64,000 bases of DNA from Cycas panzhihuaensis (taxonomy: Eukaryota; Cycadophyta). The notes beneath the pieces were generated by a model. It made no database searches and was not told the origin of the DNA. It worked only from the letters and a program-made list of their open reading frames with translations. Of this stretch, positions 43,382 to 55,320 are shown in pieces. The stretch lies in the NCBI GenBank assembly GCA_023213395.1, contig CM041465.1, positions 224,881,741 through 224,945,740 of the forward strand, given 5' to 3'. A program made the translations under genes and the position numbers. Position 1 is the stretch's first letter, and every line of letters begins with the position of its first letter.

Positions 43382-43386
43382 GTCTT
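43382..43386 (+). repeat. TSD of E, left copy (GTCTT)
   Basis: GTCTT before the E left LTR; repeated at 55534-55538. The intact H 5' LTR has a single GTCTT at the matching place (39558-39562). Confidence 0.95.
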
Positions 43387-43792
43387 TGTTAAACTTTCAA
43401 CATGGAGAGCATTTAACATCAACAAGATCAATGGATAAAATGGAAACTGTATTAACTCAGATTATAGATGACTGCATTATTATACTACCACGCCACGGAC
43501 ACAACAAAAGACCCCATGATGACTCAATGTCCCTACTCTACCTCACTCACCTATTTATACATCATAGGTGGGAATATGAAGGTGAGATGAGTTACATGTG
43601 GGACAAAAGATTTTTAACCTACCCAATGACTTTTCACCTTCTAACTGACCAATGACCTTTCAACTTCTTACATAACAATATTATAATATGAGATCCTTAG
43701 ACCCTAACATAATACTTAGGACTACAACTCTATTGACCCTAAGACACAACTTACACCTCAAAACATTACACATTAAACATTATCTTCTAACA
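43387..43792 (-). repeat. E 3' LTR
   Basis: 406 bp, TGTTAAACTTTCAAC...TATCTTCTAACA in plus reading. It holds the undisturbed sequence GGGAATATGAAGGTGAG (43570 on), which proves the empty site of F in the other LTR. TATAAATAGG on the minus strand near 43550 is a likely TATA box. Confidence 0.95.
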
Positions 43793-43804
43793 GCTCCCCT
43801 TAAT
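43793..43804 (-). other. E polypurine tract
   Basis: The minus strand reads ATTAAGGGGAGC just before TGTTAGAAG. Confidence 0.8.
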
Positions 43805-45202
43805 GTTTAATGTCAAGACCACAAAAATCTGAATACCAAAGACATCATGACACCTAGTTCTACTGACGGACAACAAAACTGACACAAGACAAGACATGAG
43901 GTGTTGTTTGAATTTGCAGTGCCTCGGTCTGGGAATCTTTCTGAAGATGATGTCAGGAGCTCGATCTTTGACTGGGATGCAATAAAGTTTTTTAGTCCTT
44001 TGTATCATGTTTGTTCCATCAGCCTCTATTTCTTGCTTGATGATTGCTACTGTATCTATGTGTTTCAACTACAGGTGTGATCTCCTCTGATTATCTCCAG
44101 GATCAAATGTGACACCATAAGATTTGGACTTCAAGATTTCCATGAAAAGAAAGAATTTATTTGTCTCTAGGACAAGTAGTATGATTTTTTAGGCCAATAA
44201 TCACTCTCATGAAGGGAAAGGAGAGATAATGATTTCTTTTCTAACTCCACAAGTACAGATACTTGTCCTGAACCAACAAAATACTTTATTTTCTCTCCAT
44301 CATCCAAAGAATTTATTGATGTGCCAAATATGATGAAAATTTTTGTCACAATCACATGTACACACTTCCCAATTATGGTTACATAAAGACAGTATATCAC
44401 CTCAACATGATTGACTTTCATGACTTAAGTAACTTGCCCAAAATATACAACTATCTTGGTGGACAAGATTTTGATCAAATGACATTCCAACTGTATTCTT
44501 CCTTTCTTTGAAGGAATCTTCTAGTGCTATTGTAGCATATGTTAATATAATTTGAATTCTTTCAAGGATGAGAACAGAAAATGCTGTCATATTGAACGTG
44601 ACCAAACAGAGTTTTGTGCACATGTATACAATTGTGTGACCTGATAGCATTTGAAAATTGACAATCAATCTATCAATAGAAATAACTGCAATGTTACCCA
44701 AACCTTTTACTAAGGCAGTTGTGTCACCATAATGTACCACCTCTAACATATGCTCTCTAAAATCATTTTCAGGTTTTTCAACCTCCATCATTTTAGAAAT
44801 TTGCAACGTAGTCTTCCCTTTCAACATTGTGAGGCTCAAAGTATTTGATGAAATAATATTCTTCTCAATCATCAAATCTTCATTTTTATCTTCTTCTTTA
44901 GATTTCAAATGGCGATCATTAGGCCTATTTTTAGGAATAGGTTTACACAGCTTTTCATCCATTTTATGAACTTCATATGAGCCTATGAGAGATCTGGTCT
45001 TACCAGAATCAATCCGATTTCTTGCATTCCCCTTTCTTGCTTTCCTCTTCAGCTTCTTTTTCTGGTTCTTGGTCATGCTGTTGCACATAGCTTGTTCTCC
45101 AAGAGTGACCTTTTCTCCTGCTTTACCTTTATTGCCTATATCACAGAATTGATTTGTCTTTTTGACAATCTCCTGCACCACTTCAAGCATCTTTTCATGC
45201 AC
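43805..45202 (-). pseudogene. E Gag C-terminus with protease-like remnant
   Basis: The 45202-44402 frame (266 residues) begins MHEKMLEVVQEIVKKTNQF and has a Lys-rich stretch (KNQKKKLKRKARKGNARN), then RIDSGKTRSLIGSYEVHK, which may be a decayed Copia protease site (normally ..IDSGA(S/T)RH..G). VVHYGDTTALVKGLGNIAV farther on fits the beta-strand block after that site. A second frame at 44421-44167 continues. No integrase or RT. Function of this copy, if any, is unknown. Confidence 0.45.
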
Positions 45203-45543
45203 TTCCTTTAGTAAGTTCCAAGCCTCTTAGCAGAATCAATATTTTGAAGTGTATGAACGAGAAACTAGTAGGAAGGAGGGAGGTTTTCCTTGTCAAAAGC
45301 TGCAAGCATCACATCAACAGCTACTCTGTTCTTCTTCTTGAAATTTTCCTCCCCTTCTTCGTTAATCAATGTAGGACCATCAAGAATAATTTTTTATAGC
45401 CTTTTAAACATAAATATATATTCCATTTTGATTTTCCAAAATTGAAAATTAGTTCTGATATAGTTGGGCAAGGCTATGTTACTATTTGTTAGCCAAAATT
45501 CATTCTTCTTTGATACAAAAACAATGACATCACTTAACTCCAT
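45203..45543 (-). pseudogene. E Gag N-terminus
   Basis: The start at 45543 reads MELSDVIVFVSKKNEFWLTN, later FQFWKIKMEYIFMFKRL (the W-(K/R)-x-(K/R)-M segment of Copia Gag), then a stop and LDGPTLINEEGEENFKKKNR and VDVMLAAFDKENLP. It is shorter and more diverged than C1 or C2 Gag. Two or more stops. Confidence 0.55.
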
Positions 45544-46101
45544 GATGTGATACTGAGTAATGCACTCATTTTAATCTGAAATAAATCTATCAAATCAACA
45601 ACAAATGCCTCCAAATCACATACCAAAACGTCCCTCTCTAAAATACGGTTCCAACACTTTAAACTATTTGAAAAATTGATGTCTGGATGCAATGATACGA
45701 AAGAAAATGTACAAGGACCTCTTTATGAAGAACAAATTTATGTCAATAGGAGATTAGCTCCTTTAGATGATAAGCAACTAGCCTCATTAAGAATTCATAT
45801 GACTGAGGGCTTAAATATTAGGGGGGGTAGCAGATTTCAAAACTCATCTCAATTTAACTTTTTCAATTTTGACCATGCAAAAATAATTAAATCCGCCCTA
45901 ATAATTTTGGTGTCCGCGGATTCCAAATGAAGGTCAAATACAATTAAATTTTCTTCATAACTTTGAAAAATATGAACCCTAATTTAGAATCAACCTTGCA
46001 AAATTATTTTACCTGTGGCGGTGAGATCTGAGCAGAAACTCGACAAGAATCTTCTTTAATCTTCAATTTTTGTTCCTCAAGATCGAATCTCGGGCGAGCT
46101 A
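45544..46101 (-). other. E leader, part between gag and F-box-like ORF
   Basis: About 560 bp. No recognised domain. A plus-strand frame at 45676-45930 shows nothing familiar. Confidence 0.45.
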
Positions 46102-46449
46102 CTATAGTTTTCGAGAGTCGATCGGTGACGTCATTCGTAGAGGCTTCAGATCATCATCTTTGAGTTTACAAATAACTTGCACCAAAATATCCAAAGGTAG
46201 GGCATCTAGCTTCATTTGCCCCAATTTCTCTACTTCAGGAGGGGGCTGACGGGTTGCAGGAGCCCTCTTTTGCTTGAGAATTCTACATCTCAAATGATCT
46301 GGTGAATGCAGAACAACCACAGAGCCATTTATATTTCCATGAGACTTAGAGGGTTGTTGTTTCTTTCCCTCTATTGTTCGAGTGCTTATTAGTGCTTTAA
46401 GAGTTGTTGGCCATGGACAACTAGACCAACAATCCGAATCACTGTTCAT
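46102..46449 (-). pseudogene. F-box-like ORF fragment carried by E
   Basis: 115 residues in the sense orientation of E, between primer site and gag. Residues 83-104 include LPLDILVQVICKLKDDDL, close to the F-box core of plant F-box proteins (LP.D.L..I...L....L). The N-terminal part is basic with no known domain (CRILKQKRAPATR). The usual residues after an F-box (V(S/C)K.(I/W)R) appear only after a frame change near 46140. F-box proteins recruit substrates to SCF ubiquitin ligases; here it is most likely a captured gene piece. Only the motif supports this, so it is tentative. Confidence 0.45.
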
Positions 46450-47451
46450 TACATAGAATTTACTCCATCGTCACGGCCAAGTAGGTGTCAAGAAAGCAAA
46501 GTGTATTTGTCTAACAATTTGACTACTTCTCGAAATTTTTTTGGTGACATGAAACAGAGGTTTCTCCATTGCATTATTCACCACGCCACCAGTAAATACA
46601 ATGCAATCTAGTCCTGAAGTGTCGTTGGTGCCTCTTATTCTGAAGTTTGGACCTTCGCATCTTCAATACGACTTCTCAGCTCATAAAGTAGCCTGCCTCC
46701 TACAACACGATCTCCAAGAAATGGAATCGATGTTTCTAGCGTGGAGGAACGTCGATCCTAGACCAACCAAAGCCACACTGAACAAATTGCAAACCCTAGC
46801 TAACACAACCCTATTCTTAGTGAAAGAAAGTCAAGTTATCCTCCATAGATTTCAATGGCTCCTCTACTAAAGGTCTAATCTTTCCACGATTCAGCCGCAG
46901 GTCTCTAGATTCAACAATGGTGACTATAAGGCAAAGGTGTCTTATGTGGTTCTCACTATCCTTACTAGGTTGTTTTGTCATACAACACCTATTACAAATG
47001 ATGTGGATAACTTCATTCAGGGTTCTATTCATGACAAAATATCTTCAGATAACCAAAATGATAATTGGCTTCACTTTCATTAATTAAATCCTCAATATTT
47101 CCAATACAAACCCTAGGAGGTATTTCAGGTTCACAAATTAACCAATTTCTTCACAGAGTAAAGACTAACCAGCAATATCTTCACACGTCACTCTAAATTT
47201 CAATATCATTAACTGAAGACTTCATGAAACCCTGTTTCATAATCTTTTGCTTATAACAAAATAAGAGGTCAAAATTATCCGGTACAAATTCTAACTCGTA
47301 TCACCACATGGCACACCTTGCAACAATGATGGCCTTAGGACTTCACCTTCCCAATTCAAATTTTCAGTCTGGCAACCGACTTAATGGAGCCACCTCCAGC
47401 CTTATCAAAAACTTGGCAAACTTGCACAACAACAACCTTAACATGCAACCT
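46450..47451 (-). other. E leader, part next to primer site
   Basis: No domain recognised on the element strand. On the plus strand, 46601-46870 is open for 89 residues (HKVACLLQHDLQEMESMFLA, WRNVDPRPTK) and could be another captured fragment, but I recognise nothing in it. Confidence 0.4.
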
Positions 47452-47463
47452 ACTTTGATACCA
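47452..47463 (-). other. E primer binding site
   Basis: TGGTATCAAAGT on the minus strand directly after the LTR; two changes from the initiator-Met site. Confidence 0.85.
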
Positions 47464-47653
47464 TGTTAAACTTTTAACATGGAGAGCATTCAACATCAAC
47501 AAGATCAATGGATAAAATGGAAATTGTATTAACTCAGATTACAGATGATTACATCATGATACTACCACACCACGGACACAAGAGACTCCATGATGACTCA
47601 ATGTCCCTACTCTACCTCACTCACCTATTTATACATCATAGGTGGGAATATGA
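47464..47653 (-). repeat. E 5' LTR, inner part
   Basis: 190 bp matching 43387-43577. Interrupted after TATGA (47649-47653) by F and continued at 55321. Confidence 0.95.
47649..47653 (+). repeat. TSD of F, left copy (TATGA)
   Basis: TATGA repeated at 55316-55320. The intact E LTR has it once (43576-43580). Confidence 0.96.
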
Positions 47654-48207
47654 TGTTAAACCTTATGTTTACATGTTAAGATAATGTACTTTAATTTTTA
47701 TGTAATACGTGTACTTTTGTACTTTAGGGGTGACTTATCACTTAAGTGATAAAGTGCACACCCACATTCTTTCTAGTGACACAACTTGTCACTAAAGGGT
47801 CAAATGGACCCTCATGCATTTTTGCTCACATGAGAGCCCAAAAGGACACATGTCCTACATGCAAGGCATGTATCTTGGATGTTTGACACTTGTCAAACAT
47901 CCAAGGCCTTATGTCTCTCATTTCACTCTATATAATGAGACCTCTCCTCATTGTCTCACAAGAGAGTTGGAGCTGTATTGTTATCTTTGTCGGTTGCTAA
48001 TCAAACTGTTTATTCTTTTGGAGGTTGGACCAATTCCAACTCCACACATTGGGTATCATTTCTCTTGCTCCTTCATTTTATGCTTTGTCTCTTATGCTTT
48101 CTTTCATCTTGAGAGTATTATACTTGTTAAGTATTTGTGCTTCTAGAACTAGAGTGATCCTAGCTTCTAGATCTTGGGACTGTGAGGCCATTAGGCCTCT
48201 TTTCACA
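47654..48207 (+). repeat. F 5' LTR
   Basis: TGTTAAACCTTATG...CTCTTTTCACA. Near-identical to 54760-55315; homologous to the C2 LTR in reverse. Confidence 0.97.
47929..47935 (+). promoter_or_regulatory. F LTR TATA box
   Basis: TATATAA in CACTCTATATAATGAGACC; kept in the 3' LTR and, with one change, in C2. Confidence 0.6.
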
Positions 48208-48209
48208 TT

Positions 48210-48221
48210 TGGTATCAGAGC
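48210..48221 (+). other. F primer binding site
   Basis: TGGTATCAGAGC, perfect initiator-Met site, two bases after the LTR. Confidence 0.95.
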
Positions 48222-50557
48222 AAGAGGAGACTAGTTCCCTCTGTTCTATTTGTAGCTGCTCAAGGAGATTCGAAGAAAGCCTACAAACCCTTGGTGACGA
48301 CCTTCGCACTCCGAAGGCGATCCAAGGTTTGTTTGAAGATCATTTCTTGCAGGTTCAAGGCTTTGCTGGAGTATTTTAAAAGGAGGAGCTTTCTATAGTC
48401 AAATCTGAAATTTTTCTTTCGGATTACCCTCAGGCAATGAACTATTTCTAGGCCATTTTCAACCCTCAAACCCCACTAAGAAACTCAAAATCCTTAGTGT
48501 TGTTTGTACTCAGCTTGTTTTTTGCTAGAAATCAACTCTCAAGCTATAGTTTGTAATTTGGAATTGTTTTGAGAAGTTTCTTAGCAGTGCAGAGGTGTTT
48601 TTCACTGTTTTTAGTGAATTTTTCATCAAAAATAGAGTTTTTTCACTCATTTTTCTTCAGTCTAAGCTGGCTGTTCAGAATTTGACTCTCAAAGCAGGTG
48701 TATCAAGTCTCAAAGAAGATTTTGCTGCAGTGTTGAAGGGTCTCAAACCCTTAAAGCTGTACCGTAGTCCGTTTTTCACCACACCACCTGTGCGCCCAGC
48801 CAAAGCTTCATCTACTCTATTCTCACTGCACACTTAGCAGATTCTGCTCAAAACTGACAGGAAGCCTTGTCTAGGCTGTACGACCCTCCTCTCTGAATTT
48901 CGTCACGTTCTGTGGAGTATACACGGCGCACGAGGCTCCTGCGTGTTCGGAAAGTCGTCCGACCTCTGCCGCCATTCGGAATTTTCTGAATTCATCTTTT
49001 ATCTCTTTCTTTCAAAAATTTTCAAGTTAATTCTTATGATTTTGAACTTTACACTATACATTAAGGAATATTCTTTGGAATATTCACTTTTTCATAAAGT
49101 TCAAGTTATCTTAAGACACCTTGAAATCACTGAAATCACTTTTTTTCAAGTTTTTACGAAGTGACTTGATAATCTCTTAACTACAGTGATTTCACTTGCT
49201 GAAAAAAGGACTTAATCAAGTCTTTTTCAGTATTTCTTCATTAAAAAGTTATATTTTTTTCGTTTTAAGCCTTTTTCTATCATTTAAGACTTTTTTTGGC
49301 TTAATTCTCTTAAGAACAAAAATCAACTTTTTTCACTTTTTGGAGCTAAAAATCTTCTAAGTATTGAGTGATCTCATTAAATCACCAATACTAACTTAAA
49401 CTCGCTTATTTGAAGACTCCAAAATACTCTTGTTTAAGTATTTTCAAAGTTTCCCTGTGTGGTGTCCTTACTAATCAAGTTGCAAAAAAAAAAAGTTCAA
49501 ATTTCAGCCTATGTTTTCTTGGCTCTTTAAGCTTCTTTTAACACTTAATTAATGTTGCATAAGTGTTAATTGACTTAAGTGAAGTGATTTTAAGTGTTTG
49601 CATATTATAAAAAGTGGTATTTATCACTATTTTCAAAACACCTTTTTTTAAGGCACCTTGCATGGTGACCTATTGCCCTTAGTCTCAAAAGGGGCTTAAA
49701 AAATACGTTGTACTTAATAAAATCACTTCTTTTTTTATCGTTGGGACTATTTTAAAGTCCCAACACTTGGTGCTTGGTGTCCTACTTTGCAAGTGGTTCT
49801 TTTACCTTCACTTTTGAGCATTAAAAGGAACCCATTTGTATCTTCATCACAAAGTTTTGGCTTGCTTCATTGAGTACTTAAGCATATTTTCAAAGCACTT
49901 TTTTTGCAAAACTCATTGTAATCAAGCATCTGTTTTTTACTTGGATCTACATAATCACTACACTTCATTAAGTGCTCATTGCAATAACACTTCAGGTGTT
50001 CATATTGATGTACTAAATTGCTTCTCTTTGAAGCCTCTTTCATTGTAAAGCTTAATCAAGCATTCTTATAAGTACATCATCCAAGTAAATAAATCTAAGT
50101 TCACTTTAAAAACTTATAAAAAGTGACTTAAAATCTTGTTGGAGAGGCTCGAAAAAGGTTCAAACCTTGCCTCTGAAATAACCTTAAGCTTGGTGCATTC
50201 CCTAGGAGACCAATAGGCCAAATGCGGTCATGGCACGACAATTAAGGTTGCTTGAGGGAAAGGAGGTTCGAAAAGGGTGTTATTAGGGCTGTGAATCCCA
50301 GGGAAAGCATGGTATGTCCATGCAGATCAACCCTACCTGCCTTGTCCTAGATTTAACTTGGCCAACTATTGGATCTCTTCTATAAGATCAAAGTTGGACC
50401 AACTCCATAGCCTAGTCCTCCACCCCTCATGATTCCATTCAGTTGTTGGATCTTCTAGTAAGATCGGGACTGTTGGTTTCGTTAGAAGGTGGAACTTAAG
50501 CGACGAAAGCTTTGCGTTTCTTGGTTATCTGCTAGCTTCAAGCCTTATAACTGAAAC
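48222..50557 (+). other. F 2.3-kb leader
   Basis: Homologous to the C2 leader in reverse. It includes the CTTTTAAGGCACCTTGCATGG-type blocks near 49650 and GGGACTATTTTAAAGTCCC (49743-49761), a palindromic hairpin-like sequence. No coding domain. Short frames such as 48595-48837 are not supported. Confidence 0.65.
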
Positions 50558-51370
50558 ATGGCTGCTATCAACATGCTAAATGCATGCACCATTTGATTAA
50601 TAGGTCAAGATAACTATCAAGAATGGAAAAGACTCACTCAGAATTTGCTGATCATGAATGAATTTTGGGGTTATGTTTCTGGGAGACTACCTCAACCTGT
50701 ACCTGTTGTCAATGGCAATGTAACTGTGCAACTTGATGATTCTTTAATTGTTGCTTGGGAAGCCAAAGATGAAATCGCTTTGGCATTCCTTCATATGGTT
50801 GTACATGTACATGTGGATCAAAACATTGCTTGTGCTAAAACTTCTAAGGAAGCTTGGGACATTTTGTCCTCATTGTATGAAAGGCGAGATGAAGCTCGCA
50901 TTTTAATGGTAAAAGCCAAATTGTATTCTGTAAAGTTTGTCAAGCCAATGTCGACTTTTCTTTCCTCCATCAAGGAGGTATGTAATGAGTTGAATACACT
51001 AGGTAGTCCAGCAACGAGAGATGAACTGATCACATCTATCACCAAAGCTTTGCCAAAGGATTACAATGGCTTCATATCATCCACTACAAGAGATGGTTCT
51101 CTCAAAAGAATGACATTCAATGAATTTGAAAGTCTACTACTTCAAGAAGAACAAATCTACACCAAGGATAATGAGGAGGAACCATCCACATCAGGTGTAT
51201 TCACGGCCAAATCAAAGGCCAAGCAGAACCCCAAACCTGCACTCTCAAAGCAGTTTGGGAACATGAACATTGGGTCTTCAAGGACCAATGTTGTATGTCA
51301 TTATTGTGGCAAACTTGGCCACATAGCACCTGATTGTCGAAAAAAGCAAGCAGATCTATGTCAACAATAG
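50558..51370 (+). pseudogene. F Gag
   Basis: The ATG at 50558 gives MAAINMLNACTI, then a TGA (C2 has AGA), then GQDNYQEWKRLTQNLLIMNE. The rest is open for 241 residues: SKEAWDILSSLYERRDEARI, VKAKLYSVKFVKPMSTFLSS, and the knuckle CHYCGKLGHIAPDC at residues 218-231 from 50645. A TAG at 51368 replaces a Gln codon just after the knuckle. Confidence 0.92.
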
Positions 51371-53116
51371 CAGGAGCCACGTCAACCAAATCAGCGACAA
51401 CAGCAGCCACGTCAGCAATACCAACAAAGATTCCAGCAGCAACAACAGCAGCAGCAACAACCCCCTCGACCAAATCGAGGTGCCTATCGAGGAGGTCAAA
51501 GAGGAAGGGGGGGTTTTAGAGGTGGCAATCAATGCCACTTTAATCAATTTGCAGGTGAAGACAAACTGTTTTGTGCATATCAAACATCCAAGGTTGATGA
51601 AACTTGGATTATTGATTCTGGAGCTTCACAACACATGACTGGAAGTGAAGAGCTCCTCACCAACATCAAGGAAGGTAAAGGTTAATCAGTGACCTTTGGA
51701 AACAATCAATCTGTTAAGATTTCTAGAATATGCACAATAACTCCATTTCATTCTTCATCAAATCCTTCCTCTTCATTTCCCGACGGCAATGCCTACTTCA
51801 TACCTTCAATGGACAAGAACTTACTATCTGTTAGCAAGTTGGACAAGCAACAGATGAGTGTTTTGTTCAGAAACGGGAAATGTGTAATCAGTGACAAAGA
51901 TGACCAAGTAGTAGTTCTTGGATATAACGATCAAGGCCTCTACAAATTGGATGCAAATAATATAACACTTGATTCTGCTTACTCTGGTTCAATTATCACT
52001 CCATACTTGTCCAAGATGCAACTTTGGCATCAACATCTAGGCCATTTGAGCTTAGACAATTTAAGGTAGATGATCAACAAGAATATGGTACATGGGCTTC
52101 CAAAGATCTATGACACAAAATGTCTTTGTGAAGCGTGCATTATGGGGACTCAACATCGCTTGCCTTTCCCTAAAGGCAAAGCATGGCTTGCATCACATTC
52201 TTTGCAGCTGGTACTCTCAGATTTGTGTGGACCTATGTCCATCGCATCTTTTGGAGGAGCTTTGTATTACATCTCCTTCATTGATGACTTTTCTCACAAA
52301 GTCTGGGTCTACTTCATCAAGTACAAGTCTGAAGCTTTTTCTAAATTCAAAGAATTCAAGCTTGAAGTAAAAAACGAGTCTAGCCACTCAATCAAAACAT
52401 TAAGGACAGACAATGGAGGTGAATTTACTTCAAATGAATTCACCCAATACTGCAAGGATAATGGCATTCGAAGACAACTGACTATTCTTCACACTCCTCA
52501 ACAAAATGGAGTCTCTGAATGGATGAATAGAACTTTGGCTAATAAAGCGAAAGCAATGATGCATGCACAAGGACTCACTCGAGCTTACTGGGCAGAAGCA
52601 TTTCACATAGCTGCTTATGTGTGTCCTTGATCCAACTACAAGCGATCCGATATGACACCCGAGGAGGCATGGTCGGCAAAAAGCCTCTTGTCGACCATTT
52701 GAGGACTTTTGGGTGCCTTTGCTTATATGTACATCCCCGTCGACCAAAGGACAAAATTAGACAAGCATAGTCTAAAATGCATCTTTGTAGGATATGCCAT
52801 TCATAGCAAAGCCTACAAGTTGTATGATCCCATTGGGAAGAAAATGCATCTCTCAAGAGATGTCATCTTTGCTGAAGAAGATCATAAGGAGTTGCAAACG
52901 ACATCCATGCAACCTCCCATTGACAAAGGCAAGAAGATTGTTGAGGCCTTCCTTCCCTCTCAATCTTCTACACCATGTATATCATCTACACCTACTGGAC
53001 TGTCTACATCAACTGATTTTGCTCCACTTGATCCAAGCACATCTTCTATTGATCAACCACTTAGACCAGAAGATCTTGAGGTTCAAGTTACTTCGATTCA
53101 AAAGTTACCAAAATAA
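51371..53116 (+). pseudogene. F protease and integrase
   Basis: A Gln-rich stretch (RFQQQQQQQQQPP), an Arg/Gly box, and WIIDSGASQHMTG, an intact protease active site at about 51607. A TAA at 51683 and a TAG at 52068 replace Gln codons seen in C2. The integrase zinc site is LWHQHLGHLS...CEACIMGTQ. Catalytic residues: LVLSDLCGP (first Asp), KTLRTDNGGEFTSNEF (second Asp), HTPQQNGVSEWMNRTLANKA (Glu). A short frame-disrupted patch at 52625-52710 precedes the C-terminal FVGYAIHSKAYKLYDPIGKK block. Confidence 0.92.
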
Positions 53117-54755
53117 TACACACAAACAGTTCAGGACGGCCACATCATTGAAGGAAAACGTCCATCAAAATACAGGCAGCAGACCAATTATGCACTTATG
53201 GCTGAAGTGCTATGTGTTGATGAGCCTTCCACTTTTGAGGAGGCTTCTAAAAATGAAAATTGGAAGGCTGCCATGGATGAAGAAATTCATTCTATTGAAA
53301 AGAATGGTACTTGGGATTTGGTTGAATTGTCTAAACACAAACAAGCAATTAGTTGCAAATGGGTCTACAAGACCAAATTCCATTCTGATGGTTCACTTAA
53401 GCGGTAGAAGGCCCGCCTTGTGGCAAAAGGATTTAAACAAAAAGAAGGCATAGACTATGAAGAGACTTTTGCACCAGTGGCAAATATGAACACCATCAGA
53501 CTCATCTTGACCTTAGCTGCTCAATGCAAATGGCCAGTCTATCAGATGGACGTGAAGAGCGCCTTTCTTAATGGCGATCTTCAGGGGGAGGTATACTTGG
53601 AGCAACCTCCCGGTTACAAAGCTCAAGGCAAGGGGCATTTTGTATGTCGCCTAAAAAAGGCGTTATATGGCTTGAAACAAGCTCCAAAAGCATGGTACTT
53701 AAAGATCGATGATTGCTTCTTGAGACATGGGTTTCATCGATCTACTTCTGATCCTAACCTATATATAAAACATGAAAAGAACCATGTCATTTTTGTTGCC
53801 TTGTATGTAGATGACTTAGTGATCATTGGCAATGACACTAAGATGATACACATTCTCCAAGATGACTTGAAGAGAAGTTTCGAGATGACTGATGTTGGAC
53901 TTCTTCATTGTTTCTTAGGCTTCGAGATGTGGCAACAGCTAGGCTATATCTTCATCTCCCAAGCGAAATATTTTTGGGACATTTTGCAGCAGTTCAGGAT
54001 GCACGACTACAAACCAGCGCCAACACCAATGGAGAATGGATCTAAGCTTACTCTCAATGAGGAAGCCACACCTGCAAATCCCACACTTTACCGGCAATTG
54101 ATTGGGAGGCTCATTTATCTCACCAACACTCGACCAAACATTTCATTTGCAGTTGGGATTTGTTCACGATACATGTCTCAACCCAATCAGATACATTGGA
54201 ATGCAGCTAAACGCATACTTAAATACATCAAAGGCACATTGCAGCATGGCCTTGAGTATGCGCATAATGAGAACTTCACTCTGGAAGGGTTCTCAGATTT
54301 TGATTGGGCAGGTTGCCAAGATAGCAAGAGATCAACCTTGGGATACTGTTTTTCACTTGGTTTAGCAGTTGTTTCGTGGAGTTGCAAGAAGCAACCCAAT
54401 GTTACCTTGTCCTCCACCAAGGCGGTACAAAGTTGCGATCGGTAGCGACTTGTGAGGCTATCCGCTACTGACAGTTCTTGGGGAACTTGGACTTGAGAAA
54501 AATCACCCCACCAGGATATATTGTGACAATCAAAGTGTACTCAAGTTAGCCAAGAATCTAGTTTTTCATGCACGGACAAAACACATCGAGGTTCACCATC
54601 ACTTCATCAGAGAGCATGTGCAGAATGGTGAAATCAACCTCCGATCTGCACCTACAGAGAAGCAGACAGCAAATATCTTTACCAAGCCTCTTGGTAGAGA
54701 AAAGTTTGTAAAATTTAGAGATGGTCTTGGTGTCCGACTTAACATTATGTGATGT
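53117..54755 (+). pseudogene. F reverse transcriptase and RNase H
   Basis: ENWKAAMDEEIHSIEKNGTW, a TAG at 53407, then an open frame of 341 residues from 53420: [68 protein letters not shown] (YVDD at 53804-53815), [18 protein letters not shown], then RNase [11 protein letters not shown] and [18 protein letters not shown] frameshift near 54435 puts the last part (HARTKHIEVHHHFIREHVQN) in another frame, ending in a TGA next to the polypurine tract. With two or three corrections this would be full length. Confidence 0.93.
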
Positions 54756-54759
54756 GGGG
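54750..54759 (+). other. F polypurine tract
   Basis: TGATGTGGGG just before TGTTAAACC; shorter in purines than the C2 tract. Confidence 0.6.
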
Positions 54760-55315
54760 TGTTAAACCTTATGTTTACACGTTAAGATAATGTACTTTAA
54801 TTTTTATGTAATATGTGTACTTTTGTACTTTAGGGGTGACTTATCACTTAAGTGATAAAGTGCACACCCACATTCTTTCTAGTGACACAACGTTGTCACT
54901 AAAGGGTCAAATGGACCCTCATGCATTTTTGCTCAAATGAGAGCCCAAAAGGACACATGTCCTACATGCAAGGCATGTATCTTGGATGTTTGACACTTGT
55001 CAAACATCCAAGGCCTTAGGTCTCTCATTTCACTCTATATAATGAGACCTCTCCTCATTGTCTCACAAGAGAGTTGGAGTTGTATTGTTATCTTTGTCGG
55101 TTTGTTAATCAAACTGTTTATTCTTTTGGAGGTTGGACCAATTCCAACTCCACACATTGGGTATCATTTCTCTTGCTCCTTCATTTTATGCTTTGTCTCT
55201 TATGCTTTCTTTCATCTTGAGAGTATTATACTTGTTAAGTATTTGTGCTTCTAGAACTAGAGTGATCCTAGCTTCTAGATCTTGGGACTGTGAGGCCATT
55301 AGGCCTCTTTTCACA
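54760..55315 (+). repeat. F 3' LTR
   Basis: 556 bp; followed by TSD TATGA (55316-55320). Confidence 0.97.
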
Positions 55316-55320
55316 TATGA

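Larger units (their letters stand above)
42857..43386 (+). repeat. H 3' LTR, left part
   Basis: Matches 39032-39565. Broken at GTCTT (43382-43386) by E; the remaining terminus is 55534-55562. Confidence 0.92.
47654..55315 (+). mobile_element. F: young Copia element, same family as C2
   Basis: 7.66 kb, LTRs of 554 and 556 bp that differ at only a handful of positions by eye, TSD TATGA, perfect primer site. The complete Copia order gag, protease, integrase, RT, RNase H is present, with roughly six stops and few frameshifts. It is the innermost and by LTR identity among the youngest insertions in the window. Confidence 0.96.

Noticed and set aside
52794-53453. Second plus-strand frame of 219 residues in F
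   Set aside because: Alternate phase over the F integrase-RT linker, mirrored by the equivalent C2 frame.
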